NCBI RefSeq assembly: GCF_022662495.1
Contig: NZ_JAKPBU010000001.1
Coordinates: forward strand, 1,922,001-1,986,000
DNA: 64,000 bases
Reading direction: 5' to 3'
Source of the DNA: Lysobacter sp. M2-1
Lineage (GTDB): Bacteria; Pseudomonadota; Gammaproteobacteria; Xanthomonadales; Xanthomonadaceae
The translations under genes and the position numbers were made by a program. Below the pieces are notes generated by a model. That model saw nothing but the letters and a program-made list of their open reading frames with translations, did no database searches and was not told the origin of the DNA. How positions within the stretch are numbered: the stretch's first letter is position 1; each line of letters starts with the position of its first letter. Below, one piece after another: positions 9,246 to 17,868 of this stretch.

Positions 9246-10151
9246 ATGCACGCCTGCCTGACGATCCACCTGCCCGACCGCGCCGCGATCGTGCGCATGC
9301 TCGCGCCTGGCGAGACCCTGCGCATCGGGCGGGGCGTGGACTGTGGCCTGCGGATCGATCACCCCTCGATCTCGCGCGCCCACGCGCAGCTGCAGTACCG
9401 CGACGGCGCCTGGGAGCTGAGCGAACTGGGCAGCAAGAATGGCAGCTTCGTCGGCGGTCACCGGATTGCGGCGGGTGCGGATCACCTGCTTTCGCATGCG
9501 GGCTGGATCCGCCTGGGCGATGTGTACTGCGAGTTCGCGCCGCTTGACGATGCCAGCGCGGCCCGCGCCGAAGCCGGTCGCGCCGCGCGTCGTGCGGCGG
9601 CCACGGCGCATACGGCGCGCCTGGACGGCGTGCATGGGCTCGACGAGCTGCTCGACGCCAGCTTGCGGGGCGTGCTTGAGCTGGCCCAGTGCGAGCGCGG
9701 CTTCGTGCTGCTGCAGGCGGGTGAGGGCTTTGCCGTGCGCGCCAGCCTGGCGCTGGATACGCAGCGGCTGGCCTCGCCGGAATTCTCCGGCAGCGTCGGC
9801 GCGGTCCGGCGTGCGCTCGCCACCGGTACCAGCGTGATCGCCAACGATATCGAGGGCGAGGCCTGGCTGTCCTCGCGCGCCTCCGTGGCGGCGGCCGGGC
9901 TCAGCGCACTGGTCTGCATTCCGCTGTTCGACGGCGCGCAGCCGCTTGGCGCCATCTACGCCGATCGCATCCGCCCGGGCCCGCCCGTCACCACGCTGGA
10001 CCAGGAACTGCTCGAAGCCTTCGCGGAGCGCGCCGCCCTGTGGATCGCCGCACGCCGCACCAGCGATCTGCTCGCCGCGCACGTGCCGCCGCCCGGCGCG
10101 GCGGCCGACTGGAACAGCATCGTCGCTGCGCACGACGCCGGGGCGCGATGA
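9246..10151 (+). CDS. FHA-GAF domain signalling protein
   Basis: A cytoplasmic 301-residue protein. Residues about 18-95 form a forkhead-associated domain that binds phosphothreonine: LRIGRGVDCGLRIDHPSISR, then HAQLQYRDGAWELSELGSKNGSFV with the Ser-Arg-x-His and Gly-Ser-Lys-Asn-Gly signatures. Residues about 135-280 form a GAF domain (LLDASLRGVLELAQCERGFVLL, ALVCIPLFDGAQPLGAIYAD). The gene overlaps the Ser/Thr kinase start by 4 bp (ATGA). The likely role is to recognise the kinase's phosphorylated products and sense a small ligand. The GAF ligand cannot be read from sequence. Confidence 0.9.
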   Translation: MHACLTIHLPDRAAIVRMLAPGETLRIGRGVDCGLRIDHPSISRAHAQLQYRDGAWELSELGSKNGSFVGGHRIAAGADHLLSHAGWIRLGDVYCEFAPLDDASAARAEAGRAARRAAATAHTARLDGVHGLDELLDASLRGVLELAQCERGFVLLQAGEGFAVRASLALDTQRLASPEFSGSVGAVRRALATGTSVIANDIEGEAWLSSRASVAAAGLSALVCIPLFDGAQPLGAIYADRIRPGPPVTTLDQELLEAFAERAALWIAARRTSDLLAAHVPPPGAAADWNSIVAAHDAGAR

Positions 10152-13100
10152 GCGAGCACGACGCGACTGCGACCGGTGTGCACCTCGCGTCGGACTTCCC
10201 GCAAGGGACTGTGCTGGGTGGCCGTTACCGGATCGAATCGATCCTGGGCATCGGCGGCATGGGCGTGGTGTACCGCGCGTTCGATCTTTCGCTGAACGTG
10301 CCGGTGGCGCTGAAGCTGCTGCGTCCAGAACTCGCGCACCGCGGAGACGTGCTCGAGCGGTTCCGGCAGGAGCTGTTGCTGGCGCGCCAGGTGTCCAGTC
10401 CGCGCGTGGTGCGCATCCACGATCTCGCGCAGCACGACGGCCGCTGGCTGCTCAGCATGGACTTCGTGGAAGGCGAGTCGCTGGACCGGCGCCTCGACCG
10501 CGAGGCACCGCTGGAGGTCGAGGCCGCGTTGAAGCTCGCGCGCCAGATCGCAGAAGGCCTGGCGGCGGCGCATGCGAAGGGCGTCGTGCATCGCGACCTC
10601 AAGCCCGCCAACATCCTGCTCGACGCGCAGGGCGATGCCTACATCAGCGACTTCGGCGTGGCGCGCTCGCTCGCGACCAGCGGTGCATCGCGCGGCGGCA
10701 TGACTCAGGGCGGCGCGGTGGTCGGTACCCCCGACTACCTGTCACCCGAGCAGGCGCGCGGCGACGCCGCCGATGCGCGCAGCGACCTGTACGCGCTCGG
10801 CCTGATCCTCTACGAGATGCTCACCGGCAAGCTGCCGTTCGAGGGCGGCACCGTGGCCGAAGTGCTGGCGCAGCGCATGCTGCGTGCACCTGCTTCCATC
10901 GATACCGCACGCCCGGGGCTGCCGCGCTGGCTGTCGCGCCTGGTCGATCGTCTGCTGCGTCCGCAGCCCGCGCATCGGCTGCAGAGCGCGACCGAGGTCG
11001 TGACGGCGATCGACCGGCGCGAACTCGCACGCGATTTCCATCCGGGCAGGCGCGGCTGGATCGCGCTGGCGGCGGTGCTGGTGCTTGCAGCGGGTGCGAT
11101 CGGATGGTGGCAGTGGCGGGTGCATGTGCCGTCTGCAGCGAGCGTGGTCGCGGCGCGGCCGCTCGAGCGCCTGCTCGTCCTGCCGCTGGACGGCAGCGGC
11201 GATCCTGCGCGCGACGCCGCGCTGGGCGCGCACCTGCGCGACGCCCTGGCCGCGCTGCCGGGGATGGCTGTGGTCGATGGCGAACGCAGTCTGCAGGCGG
11301 TGCGCCAGCTCGATCCGTCGGGCAATGCCGCGCCGGACTTCGCTGCACTGCGCCGCGCCGCCGCCGCGCAGCGAGTGCTGCAGCCGCGCCTCGTACGTCA
11401 GGATGGGCGCTGGATGCTCCAGGCGCGTTTGGTCGGCGATCAGGGCGCAACCACGCAACTCGATGGGCCGCCTGCGAACGCGCCGGAGGCCGCGCTGCGT
11501 GCCTGGGCCGCGGCGCCTGCAACCGCGACGGCGCTGGGCCTGAAAGGCAGGCGGATCGCACTGGCTGTGCCGGCACGGTCCCCGGCGCTCGACGCCTATG
11601 GGGCGGGCCTGCTTGCGCTGGAGTCGGGACGCCTCGACAGCGCGCTGGATGCGTTCGAATCGGCCACGGCGGCAGATCCGTCGTACGCCCTGGCGTGGCT
11701 GGCGCAGTCGCAGACGGCATTGCAGGCCGGTGAACAGGACCGCGCCGCCGACGCGGCGATCCGCGGCCAGAACGCGGCCGCCAACGCGCCGCAGAGCCTG
11801 CAGCGCAGGCTGGCGGCGCAGCGCGCGCTGGTCGAAGGCGACGCGCCGGCAGCTGCCGCGCAGTGGCGCACGTTGCTGCAGGCCACGCCCAACGACACCG
11901 AGGCCGAGCTCCAGCTCGCGCGGGCACTCGGCAACGGCGGCGATTTCGACGGCGCGGTCCAGGCCTTGCACGCACTCACCCGCCGCGACCCCGAGGATCC
12001 GCGCGCCTGGTTCGAACTGGGCAAGCTTTCGATCCTGCAGGGCAACGCGCGCGTTGCTGTGGACGACCATCTCACCCGCGCCCTGGTCGGATTCAAGCGC
12101 AGCCGCAACCTGTTCGGCGAAGCGGAAACCGTCAACGCGCTCGGGGTCGGCTATGGCCGGCTCGGCCAGACCGCCGACGCCGCCGAGCAGTACCGCAAGG
12201 CGATCGAACTGCGGCGCAGGCTTGGCAACCGTCGCGGGGTGGCGACCAGCCTGCGCAACCTGGCCAACACGCTGTCGCTCACCGGCGATTTCGCGGGCGC
12301 AGACCAGGCGCTGCAGGAAGCCCGCACCCTCAACATCGCGCTCGGCGATCGCGAAGGCCATGCCGCGGTGGACAACGAACTGGGCCTGCTCGCCGAGGAG
12401 CGCGGCGATTACCCCAGCGCGCTGGCCGCCTTCCGTCGCGCGTTGCAGACCTGGCATCAGGTGGGCGATGCGCACGGCGCCGCCGAGGCGCTGAACAACA
12501 TCGGCTTCGCCCACTACCAGCTGGGCGACTACGGCGATGCGCAGGTGTACTGGCAGCAGGCCGCCGATGCCTACGCCGCCCTGGGCGAGCAGACCGGGCG
12601 GGTACGTACCATGCAGAACCTGGGCCTGCTCGCCACCGCGCGCGGGCGCTGGACCGAGGCCCGGCAGTTGCTGCAGCAGTCGCTGTCCCTCTCGGAACGC
12701 CAGCAGATGCTCGAGGAAGCCGCGGTCAGCCGCCGCAACCTGGCCGAACTGGAGCTGTACCAGGGGCACCTGCAGGCGGCGGTCGAACAGGCCGGCAAGG
12801 CGGAAGCCAGCTTCCGCCAGCGCGGGGATGTGCGCGGCAGCAGCGATGCCGGCCTGCTGCACGCCGAAGCGCTGCTGGCCGCGCACGCCCACGCGCAGGC
12901 GCGTACGGTGCTGGCCGCGCTGGCGGACGACATCGAGGCCGCCTCGGGCGAGCAGAAAGCGATCGCGCAATGGCTGGCGGCGCGGATCGCGATCGATCGC
13001 GGCGAACGCGACCAGGCCGAACGCAGCCTGCGCGAAGCGCGGCGCCTGGCCAGCGCCTCGGGCGTGCGCCAATTGCAGCTGCGCATCGCGCTGGCGGACG

Positions 13101-13474
13101 CGCGCGAAGACCGGGCGAAGCTGGCGGCGCTCGACCGCCCCACGTCCGAGCTTGGACACGCCGGCCTGCGTCTGGAATGGCTGCGCCTGCGCATGCGTCA
13201 GACACTGGCGGACAAGGATGCGCGTGGCGCGACGACCGCGTACAACGAAGCCGCCGCCTTGCTGCGCGCCGGCGATGCACAGCCCGCGTATGCCCTGCAC
13301 ACGCTCGGCGCCAGCGCCCGCGCCACTAGCGGCGATGCCGCCGGCGCGGCGGCGGCGAACGCGCGGGCGCAGGAAGCGCTTGCGCGATTCCAGGCGCAGC
13401 TTCCGCAGTCGCTGCGTGCCGGCTTCGATCAGGCGATCGCCGCGAACCCCGCGCCGACGGAGCCTTCGCGATGA
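10148..13474 (+). CDS. Transmembrane Ser/Thr protein kinase with TPR-like C-terminus
   Basis: A 1108-residue Hanks-type kinase. The N-terminal kinase domain looks intact: Gly-rich loop ILGIGGMGVVYRAFD, Lys in VALKLL, catalytic loop VVHRDLKPANILL, DFG in ISDFGVARS, and PDYLSPEQ in the APE position. One membrane span follows (GWIALAAVLVLAAGAIGWW, about 303-321), so the C-terminal ~780 residues are probably periplasmic. They contain a region with LLVLPLDGSGD and then many tetratricopeptide-type helices (for example AAEQYRKAIELRRRLGNRRG and ALAAFRRALQTWHQVGDAHG). Its start overlaps the FHA gene by 4 bp and its end overlaps the histidine kinase gene by 4 bp, implying translational coupling. Confidence 0.95.
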   Translation: MSEHDATATGVHLASDFPQGTVLGGRYRIESILGIGGMGVVYRAFDLSLNVPVALKLLRPELAHRGDVLERFRQELLLARQVSSPRVVRIHDLAQHDGRWLLSMDFVEGESLDRRLDREAPLEVEAALKLARQIAEGLAAAHAKGVVHRDLKPANILLDAQGDAYISDFGVARSLATSGASRGGMTQGGAVVGTPDYLSPEQARGDAADARSDLYALGLILYEMLTGKLPFEGGTVAEVLAQRMLRAPASIDTARPGLPRWLSRLVDRLLRPQPAHRLQSATEVVTAIDRRELARDFHPGRRGWIALAAVLVLAAGAIGWWQWRVHVPSAASVVAARPLERLLVLPLDGSGDPARDAALGAHLRDALAALPGMAVVDGERSLQAVRQLDPSGNAAPDFAALRRAAAAQRVLQPRLVRQDGRWMLQARLVGDQGATTQLDGPPANAPEAALRAWAAAPATATALGLKGRRIALAVPARSPALDAYGAGLLALESGRLDSALDAFESATAADPSYALAWLAQSQTALQAGEQDRAADAAIRGQNAAANAPQSLQRRLAAQRALVEGDAPAAAAQWRTLLQATPNDTEAELQLARALGNGGDFDGAVQALHALTRRDPEDPRAWFELGKLSILQGNARVAVDDHLTRALVGFKRSRNLFGEAETVNALGVGYGRLGQTADAAEQYRKAIELRRRLGNRRGVATSLRNLANTLSLTGDFAGADQALQEARTLNIALGDREGHAAVDNELGLLAEERGDYPSALAAFRRALQTWHQVGDAHGAAEALNNIGFAHYQLGDYGDAQVYWQQAADAYAALGEQTGRVRTMQNLGLLATARGRWTEARQLLQQSLSLSERQQMLEEAAVSRRNLAELELYQGHLQAAVEQAGKAEASFRQRGDVRGSSDAGLLHAEALLAAHAHAQARTVLAALADDIEAASGEQKAIAQWLAARIAIDRGERDQAERSLREARRLASASGVRQLQLRIALADAREDRAKLAALDRPTSELGHAGLRLEWLRLRMRQTLADKDARGATTAYNEAAALLRAGDAQPAYALHTLGASARATSGDAAGAAAANARAQEALARFQAQLPQSLRAGFDQAIAANPAPTEPSR

Positions 13475-14223
13475 GCGGTTCGCCCCGATCCGAGGAATTG
13501 CCACTGGATGCACTGCGCGCGCAGTATCAGCGTCTGCTGCAACGGCTGGAAGCCAACGAACGCGAGTTCCGGCGCCTGGGGCGCGCCGTCTGGAACGTGC
13601 AGGAGGATGAGCGCCGGCGCCTGGCCCGCGAGTTGCACGACGGGCTCGGCCAGAATCTCACCGCGCTCAAGCATCGCCTCGCGCAGTTGCTTGCCGACCT
13701 GCCGGCCGAGGCCGCACCGCTGCGCGAACGCCTGGGCGCTGCGGTCGATCTGTGTGGCGATGCGCTCGAGGACACCCGCCAGCTCTCGCGCCTGCTGCGC
13801 CCGCCGATCCTCGACGACCTGGGCCTGGCGGCGGCGCTGCAATGGCTGGCGCGCAGCATCGATGCGAGCGGTCCGATGCGGGTGGTGACCGAGCTCGAGC
13901 CGCTGCCGCCGCTCGACGGCGAGTTGCAGACGCTGCTGTTCCGCGTCGCCCAGGAAGCGCTGAACAATGCAAGCAAGCATGCCCGGGCCCAGAGCGTGCT
14001 GCTGCGCCTGGTCGCGCGCGGCGGCGAGCTGCAGCTGCAGGTGATCGACGATGGAATCGGCTGCGATGTCGAACAGGCGCTGCGCGCGGGCGGCAGCGGA
14101 CTGCCGGGCATGCGCGAACGCCTGCGCCTGTACGGCGGGCGGCTGGAACTGCGTTCGGCGGCCGGGCAGGGCACACGCCTGCGCGCCGTCGTGCCCTTGC
14201 CTGCAGGCGACGCCGTGGCTTGA
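13471..14223 (+). CDS. Soluble sensor histidine kinase (HisKA_3 / NarX type)
   Basis: A 250-residue kinase with no membrane span and no recognised sensor domain. An N-terminal coiled coil (LRAQYQRLLQRLEANEREFRRL) leads into the dimerisation and phospho-acceptor helix RRRLARELHDGLGQNLTAL, where His in ELHDG is the phosphorylation site. The ATP-binding domain follows: N box QEALNNASKHA, G1 box DDGIGCD, G2 box GGSGLPGMRERL. The start ATG overlaps the Ser/Thr kinase stop. With no input domain of its own, it probably takes its signal from the FHA-GAF protein or the Ser/Thr kinase (inference). Its partner is the response regulator 32 bp downstream. Confidence 0.93.
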   Translation: MSGSPRSEELPLDALRAQYQRLLQRLEANEREFRRLGRAVWNVQEDERRRLARELHDGLGQNLTALKHRLAQLLADLPAEAAPLRERLGAAVDLCGDALEDTRQLSRLLRPPILDDLGLAAALQWLARSIDASGPMRVVTELEPLPPLDGELQTLLFRVAQEALNNASKHARAQSVLLRLVARGGELQLQVIDDGIGCDVEQALRAGGSGLPGMRERLRLYGGRLELRSAAGQGTRLRAVVPLPAGDAVA

Positions 14224-14255
14224 CGCCCTGTCGCACGGCGCGCAACGTGTCGCGC

Positions 14256-14903
14256 ATGAAGGGGATCGTGCGCGTGTTGATTGCCGACGACCACACCATG
14301 GTGCGCGAGAGCCTGGTCAGCGTGCTGCAGGCCGATGGCGACGTCCAGGTGGTGGCGCAGGCTGCCGACGGCATCGAGGCGATCGAGAAAGCCGAACTCA
14401 CCCGCCCCGACGTGGTGGTGGCCGATCTGTCCATGCCGCGGCTTGGCGGCGTCGAGGTCGTGCGGCGCCTGCGCGAGAAACTGCCCGGTACCCGCGTGCT
14501 GGTGCTGACCATGCACCAGGAAGACGAGTACGTCCTGCAGGCGGTCCGCGCTGGTGCGTCGGGATATCTGGTCAAGGACAGTGCGGCCGCCGAGCTGCTG
14601 GCGGCGGTGCGCAGCCTGCACGCTGGTCGCAGCCACTTCGGCCCACAGGCATCCCGGGCCCTGGCCGAACAGGTGCAGCATCCCGAGCGCGGCGGAGCCG
14701 ATCCCTATGGCAGCCTGACCGCGCGCGAGCGCGAGGTGCTGCACCTGATCGCCGAAGGCCTGACCACCAAGGAAATCGCGCGCAAGCTCGACATCAGCGT
14801 CAAGACCGCCGAGAACCACCGCGGCCGCGTGCTCGACAAGCTCGACGTGCGCAACACGGCCGAACTGGTCCGCTACGCGCTGCGCAAGGGGCTGCTGGAC
14901 TGA
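14256..14903 (+). CDS. LuxR/NarL-family response regulator
   Basis: A 215-residue two-component regulator. The receiver domain begins VRVLIADDHTMVRESLVSVL with the acidic pocket, has the phospho-acceptor Asp in VVVADLSMPRLGG, and the conserved Lys in SGYLVKDSA. The C-terminal LuxR helix-turn-helix is LTAREREVLHLIAEGLTTK followed by EIARKLDISVKTAENHRGR. ATG 14256 was chosen because it starts just before the receiver; no strong ribosome site precedes it. It is the output gene of the operon. Its targets are unknown. Confidence 0.94.
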   Translation: MKGIVRVLIADDHTMVRESLVSVLQADGDVQVVAQAADGIEAIEKAELTRPDVVVADLSMPRLGGVEVVRRLREKLPGTRVLVLTMHQEDEYVLQAVRAGASGYLVKDSAAAELLAAVRSLHAGRSHFGPQASRALAEQVQHPERGGADPYGSLTAREREVLHLIAEGLTTKEIARKLDISVKTAENHRGRVLDKLDVRNTAELVRYALRKGLLD

Positions 14904-14918
14904 TGCACCCGCGTTTGC

Positions 14919-15018
14919 GTAGGAGCGACGTCAGTCGCGAGCTTTTCTGTCGAGAGCCTGTGTCTTGCGTGCGTTCCGTGTCTTGCCGCACGGAGCACGT
15001 GACTGACGTCGCTCCTAC
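14919..15018. repeat. REP-type inverted repeat pair (GTAG head)
   Basis: Perfect 18-base inverted arms lie at 14919-14936 (GTAGGAGCGACGTCAGTC) and 15001-15018, separated by 64 bases. They follow the response regulator stop. The head and the GGAGCG core match the other REP-type pairs at 5.2 and 15.7 kb. The pair could fold into a long hairpin and stabilise or end the operon mRNA. Confidence 0.85.
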
Positions 15019-15066
15019 AGGCGCTTGTGCAGTCGCTTCTACGCCCGATCCTGCAAAGGCAGTGAC

Positions 15067-15681
15067 GTGACCCGTCGCGTCGTCCTGCTGCATGGCCTGT
15101 GGATGCCGGGCGTGGCGATGCTGTGGCTGGCCGCGCGGCTGAAGGCGCACGGTTTCGCCGCGCAGACCTGCGGTTATCACAGCATCGTCGGCGGACCGGA
15201 CGCCGCCGCGCCGCGGCTGGCCGCGTTCCTGCGCCGCGCTCCGTGCGATGTGGTCGCGCATAGCCTGGGCGGGCTGGTCGCGCTGGAGACGCTGATCCGC
15301 CATCCCGATTTGCCGGTACGACGCCTGGTGTGCCTGGGCACGCCGCTGGCCGGCAGCGGCGCCGCCAGCGGGCTGGCCCGCTGGCCGCTGGCGTCCCTGT
15401 GGATGGGTCGTAGTGCCGAGCTGCTGCGCCGCGGCTGCGCGACCTGGCCCGGGACGCTGGAGGTGGGAATGGTCGCCGGGCGCATCCCGCGCGGCCTCGG
15501 CGCGCTGGTGGCAGGGTTCGACGAGATCCACGACGGCACCGTTTCGGTCAGCGAGACCCGCGTGCCGGGGCTGGCCGATCATGTCGTGGTGGGTGCCAGC
15601 CACAGCGGACTGATGTTTTCCGACGAGGCGGCCGAGCAGGTCGCCGAATTCCTCGAGCACGGCCGGTTCGTCCGGCGGTAG
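15067..15681 (+). CDS. Alpha/beta hydrolase (lipase-like)
   Basis: A 204-residue predicted serine hydrolase. It begins VTRRVVLLHGLWMPGVAMLWL with the oxyanion-hole HG. The nucleophile elbow is AHSLGG (Ser near residue 66), a likely acid is Asp in IHDGTVSV, and the His is in GASHSGLMFS. No signal peptide is seen, so it is probably cytoplasmic. GTG 15067 is preferred over ATG 15025, which lies in the tail of the preceding repeat region. The substrate is unknown. It is flanked on both sides by REP-type repeats. Confidence 0.85.
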   Translation: MTRRVVLLHGLWMPGVAMLWLAARLKAHGFAAQTCGYHSIVGGPDAAAPRLAAFLRRAPCDVVAHSLGGLVALETLIRHPDLPVRRLVCLGTPLAGSGAASGLARWPLASLWMGRSAELLRRGCATWPGTLEVGMVAGRIPRGLGALVAGFDEIHDGTVSVSETRVPGLADHVVVGASHSGLMFSDEAAEQVAEFLEHGRFVRR

Positions 15682-15696
15682 ACCGCCTGGAATCCT

Positions 15697-15785
15697 GTGG
15701 GAGCGCGCTCGCGCGCGATCACTTTCGACTTTGGGCCTCGTCTAATGCGGTCGCCAAAGGCAATCGCGTGCAAGCGCGCTCCCAC
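15697..15785. repeat. REP-type inverted repeat pair (GTGG head)
   Basis: The arms at 15697-15709 (GTGGGAGCGCGCT) and 15773-15785 are perfect for 13 bases and continue with mismatches to about 23 bases. The loop is about 60 bases. It lies between the hydrolase stop and the yebC promoter. Confidence 0.8.
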
Positions 15786-15820
15786 GACCCGGCTACCCCG
15801 CCCCCATGCGGAATGCACCC

Positions 15821-15826
15821 TATAAT
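15821..15826 (+). promoter_or_regulatory. Probable -10 element of yebC
   Basis: A perfect TATAAT lies 32 bp upstream of the yebC ATG, just after a REP-type repeat. No good -35 box is seen at 16-18 bp. It probably starts the yebC-ruvCA transcript. Confidence 0.5.
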
Positions 15827-15858
15827 CCGCCGCTTCGCAGGCACCAGCAGCAGGATTC

Positions 15859-16590
15859 ATGGGACGCGGTCCATCCATCGAGGCGCGCAAGAACGCCGTC
15901 GACGCCCAGCGCGGCAAGATCTTCACCAAGGTGATCCGGGAAATCTCGGTCGCGGCCCGCGCCGGCGGCGGCGATCCGGCCGGCAATCCGCGCCTGCGCA
16001 GCGCCATCGACAAGGGCCTGGCGGTGAACATGTCCAAGGACGTGATCGAACGCGCGATCAAGAAGGCCACCGGCGAGCTGGAAGGCGTCGAGTACGAGGA
16101 GATCCGCTACGAAGGCTATGCGCCCGGCGGCGTGGCCGTGATCGTCGACTGTCTCACCGACAACCGGGTACGCACCGTCGCCGACGTGCGCCACGCCTTC
16201 GGCAAGTTCGGCGGCAACCTGGGCACCGAAGGTTCGGTCGCCTTCATGTTCAGGAAGCTGGGCGTGCTGTCGTTCGCGCCCGGCGCGAATGAAGACAAGG
16301 TCACCGAAGCCGCGATCGAAGCCGGTGCCGACGACGTGGTGGTGTATCCCGAAGATGGCGCGATCGACGTCGTCACCGCGCCGGAGGCCTTCCAGGACGT
16401 GAAGGCGGTGATGGAAGCCGCCGGGCTCAAGCCCGATCTGGCCGAGGTCACCCTGCGCGCCGACAACGACATCGCCGTGGAAGGCGAGACCGCGCAGCAG
16501 GTCGTCAGGCTGCTGCGCTGGCTGGAAGACATGGACGACGTGCAGAACGTCTACAGCAATGCCGAGCTTCCCGAAGGCGCTTACGCGTAA
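15859..16590 (+). CDS. yebC: YebC/PmpR family regulatory protein
   Basis: A 243-residue member of the conserved YebC family (DNA-binding regulators; some members have been linked to translation). The usual N-terminus appears as [20 protein letters not shown] followed by IFTKVIREI. It differs from the common MAGHSKWANIKHRK form but keeps the RGKIFTK core. The family's three-domain pattern is full length, with the region [14 protein letters not shown] near residue 125. It is located directly upstream of ruvC, as in many proteobacteria. Confidence 0.95.
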   Translation: MGRGPSIEARKNAVDAQRGKIFTKVIREISVAARAGGGDPAGNPRLRSAIDKGLAVNMSKDVIERAIKKATGELEGVEYEEIRYEGYAPGGVAVIVDCLTDNRVRTVADVRHAFGKFGGNLGTEGSVAFMFRKLGVLSFAPGANEDKVTEAAIEAGADDVVVYPEDGAIDVVTAPEAFQDVKAVMEAAGLKPDLAEVTLRADNDIAVEGETAQQVVRLLRWLEDMDDVQNVYSNAELPEGAYA

Positions 16591-16676
16591 GCTGGCCGGG
16601 TGCAGCACCTCCGCCGCCTCCTTCGATTACCCGCCACCTACGTCCCGCGCACGGCGGGCGACGAGGTCTTCCGCCG

Positions 16677-17201
16677 TTGACCCGCATCCTCGGAATCGAC
16701 CCGGGTTCGCAATGCACGGGCGTGGGCATCATCGATGTGGATACCGCGGGCCGGTCGAGTCACGTCTTCCACGCGCCCTTGGTGCTGTTGGGCGAAGGCG
16801 ACTTCGCTGCCCGGCTCAAGCGGCTGCTGCAGGGGCTGACCGAAATCATCGAGGCGCATCGGCCCGACGAGGTCGCGATCGAGCGCGTGTTCCTGGCGCG
16901 CAACGCCGATTCGGCGCTCAAACTCGGGCATGCTCGCGGCGCGGCGATCTGTGCGGTGGTGCTGCGCGACTTGCCGGTGCACGAGTACGCGGCCAAGGAG
17001 ATCAAGCTGGCCGTGGTCGGAACCGGCGCCGCCGACAAGCAGCAGATCCAGCACATGGTCGGCCTGATGCTGGGCCTCAAGGGCAAGCTGCAGGCCGATG
17101 CCGCCGATGCGCTGGCCGTGGCCATCACCCACGCCCATGTGCGCGCCAGCGCGGCCCGGCTCGGCGTCGACGTGCGCCAGGCGTGGAGCAGGAAGCGATG
17201 A
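16677..17201 (+). CDS. ruvC: Crossover junction endodeoxyribonuclease RuvC
   Basis: Resolves Holliday junctions by paired nicks, working with RuvAB. It has 174 residues, the usual length. Acidic active-site residues are visible: Asp in [15 protein letters not shown], Glu in [19 protein letters not shown], and the C-terminal Asp pair in [14 protein letters not shown]. The start is a TTG at 16677, placing [10 protein letters not shown] at the N-terminus as in the family. No ATG lies near that position. Confidence 0.97.
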   Translation: MTRILGIDPGSQCTGVGIIDVDTAGRSSHVFHAPLVLLGEGDFAARLKRLLQGLTEIIEAHRPDEVAIERVFLARNADSALKLGHARGAAICAVVLRDLPVHEYAAKEIKLAVVGTGAADKQQIQHMVGLMLGLKGKLQADAADALAVAITHAHVRASAARLGVDVRQAWSRKR

Positions 17202-17259
17202 GAACGATGAATCCGCAGCCGCTCGCCGCTAGCCGCTTCCAAACCGGGGCAAGGCGTCC

Positions 17260-17850
17260 ATGATCGGCACCCTCAAGGGCATCCTCACCCACAAACAGCC
17301 GCCGTGGCTGGTGGTGGACGTGCACGGCGTCGGCTACGAGCTGGAGGCGCCGATGAGCACGTTCTATGACCTGCCGGAGGTCGGGCGCGAAGTCCTGCTA
17401 CACACCCATTATGCGCAGCGGGAGGACAGCGTGGCCCTGTACGGCTTCCTCACCCTGCCCGAGCGCCGCCTGTTCCGCGACGTGCAGAAGGTCAGCGGCA
17501 TCGGCGCGAAGATCGCGCTCGCGGTGTTGTCCGGCGTCAGCGTCGACGCGTTCGCGCAGCTGGTGCAGGCCGGAGACGTGACCGCGCTCACCCGCATTCC
17601 CGGCATCGGCAAGAAGACCGCCGAGCGGATGGTGGTGGAGCTGCGCGATCGTGCGGTTGACCTGGTCGGGACCGCCCCCACATCGGGGCCAGGCGAGCGC
17701 AGCTACGATCCGCTGTCCGAAGCCACCATCGCCCTGCAGCAGCTCGGCTACAAGCCGGCCGAGGCGCAGCGCATGGCCAAGTTCGCCTTCATCGACGGCG
17801 ACACCGCCGAAACCATCATCCGAAAGGCGCTACAGTCCGCGCTCCGCTGA
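17260..17850 (+). CDS. ruvA: Holliday junction branch migration protein RuvA
   Basis: A 196-residue DNA-binding subunit of the RuvAB motor. The N-terminal OB-fold starts [20 protein letters not shown]. Two helix-hairpin-helix elements are visible ([13 protein letters not shown] and [18 protein letters not shown]). The C-terminal domain III that binds RuvB reads [17 protein letters not shown]. Only 18 bp separate it from kup. Confidence 0.97.
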   Translation: MIGTLKGILTHKQPPWLVVDVHGVGYELEAPMSTFYDLPEVGREVLLHTHYAQREDSVALYGFLTLPERRLFRDVQKVSGIGAKIALAVLSGVSVDAFAQLVQAGDVTALTRIPGIGKKTAERMVVELRDRAVDLVGTAPTSGPGERSYDPLSEATIALQQLGYKPAEAQRMAKFAFIDGDTAETIIRKALQSALR

Positions 17851-17868
17851 GGCGGGCCCGAAGCACCA

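Noticed and set aside
10742-13513. Minus-strand open frame of 923 codons opposite the Ser/Thr kinase
   Set aside because: It is antisense to well-formed TPR and kinase sequence and has no ribosome site or domain.
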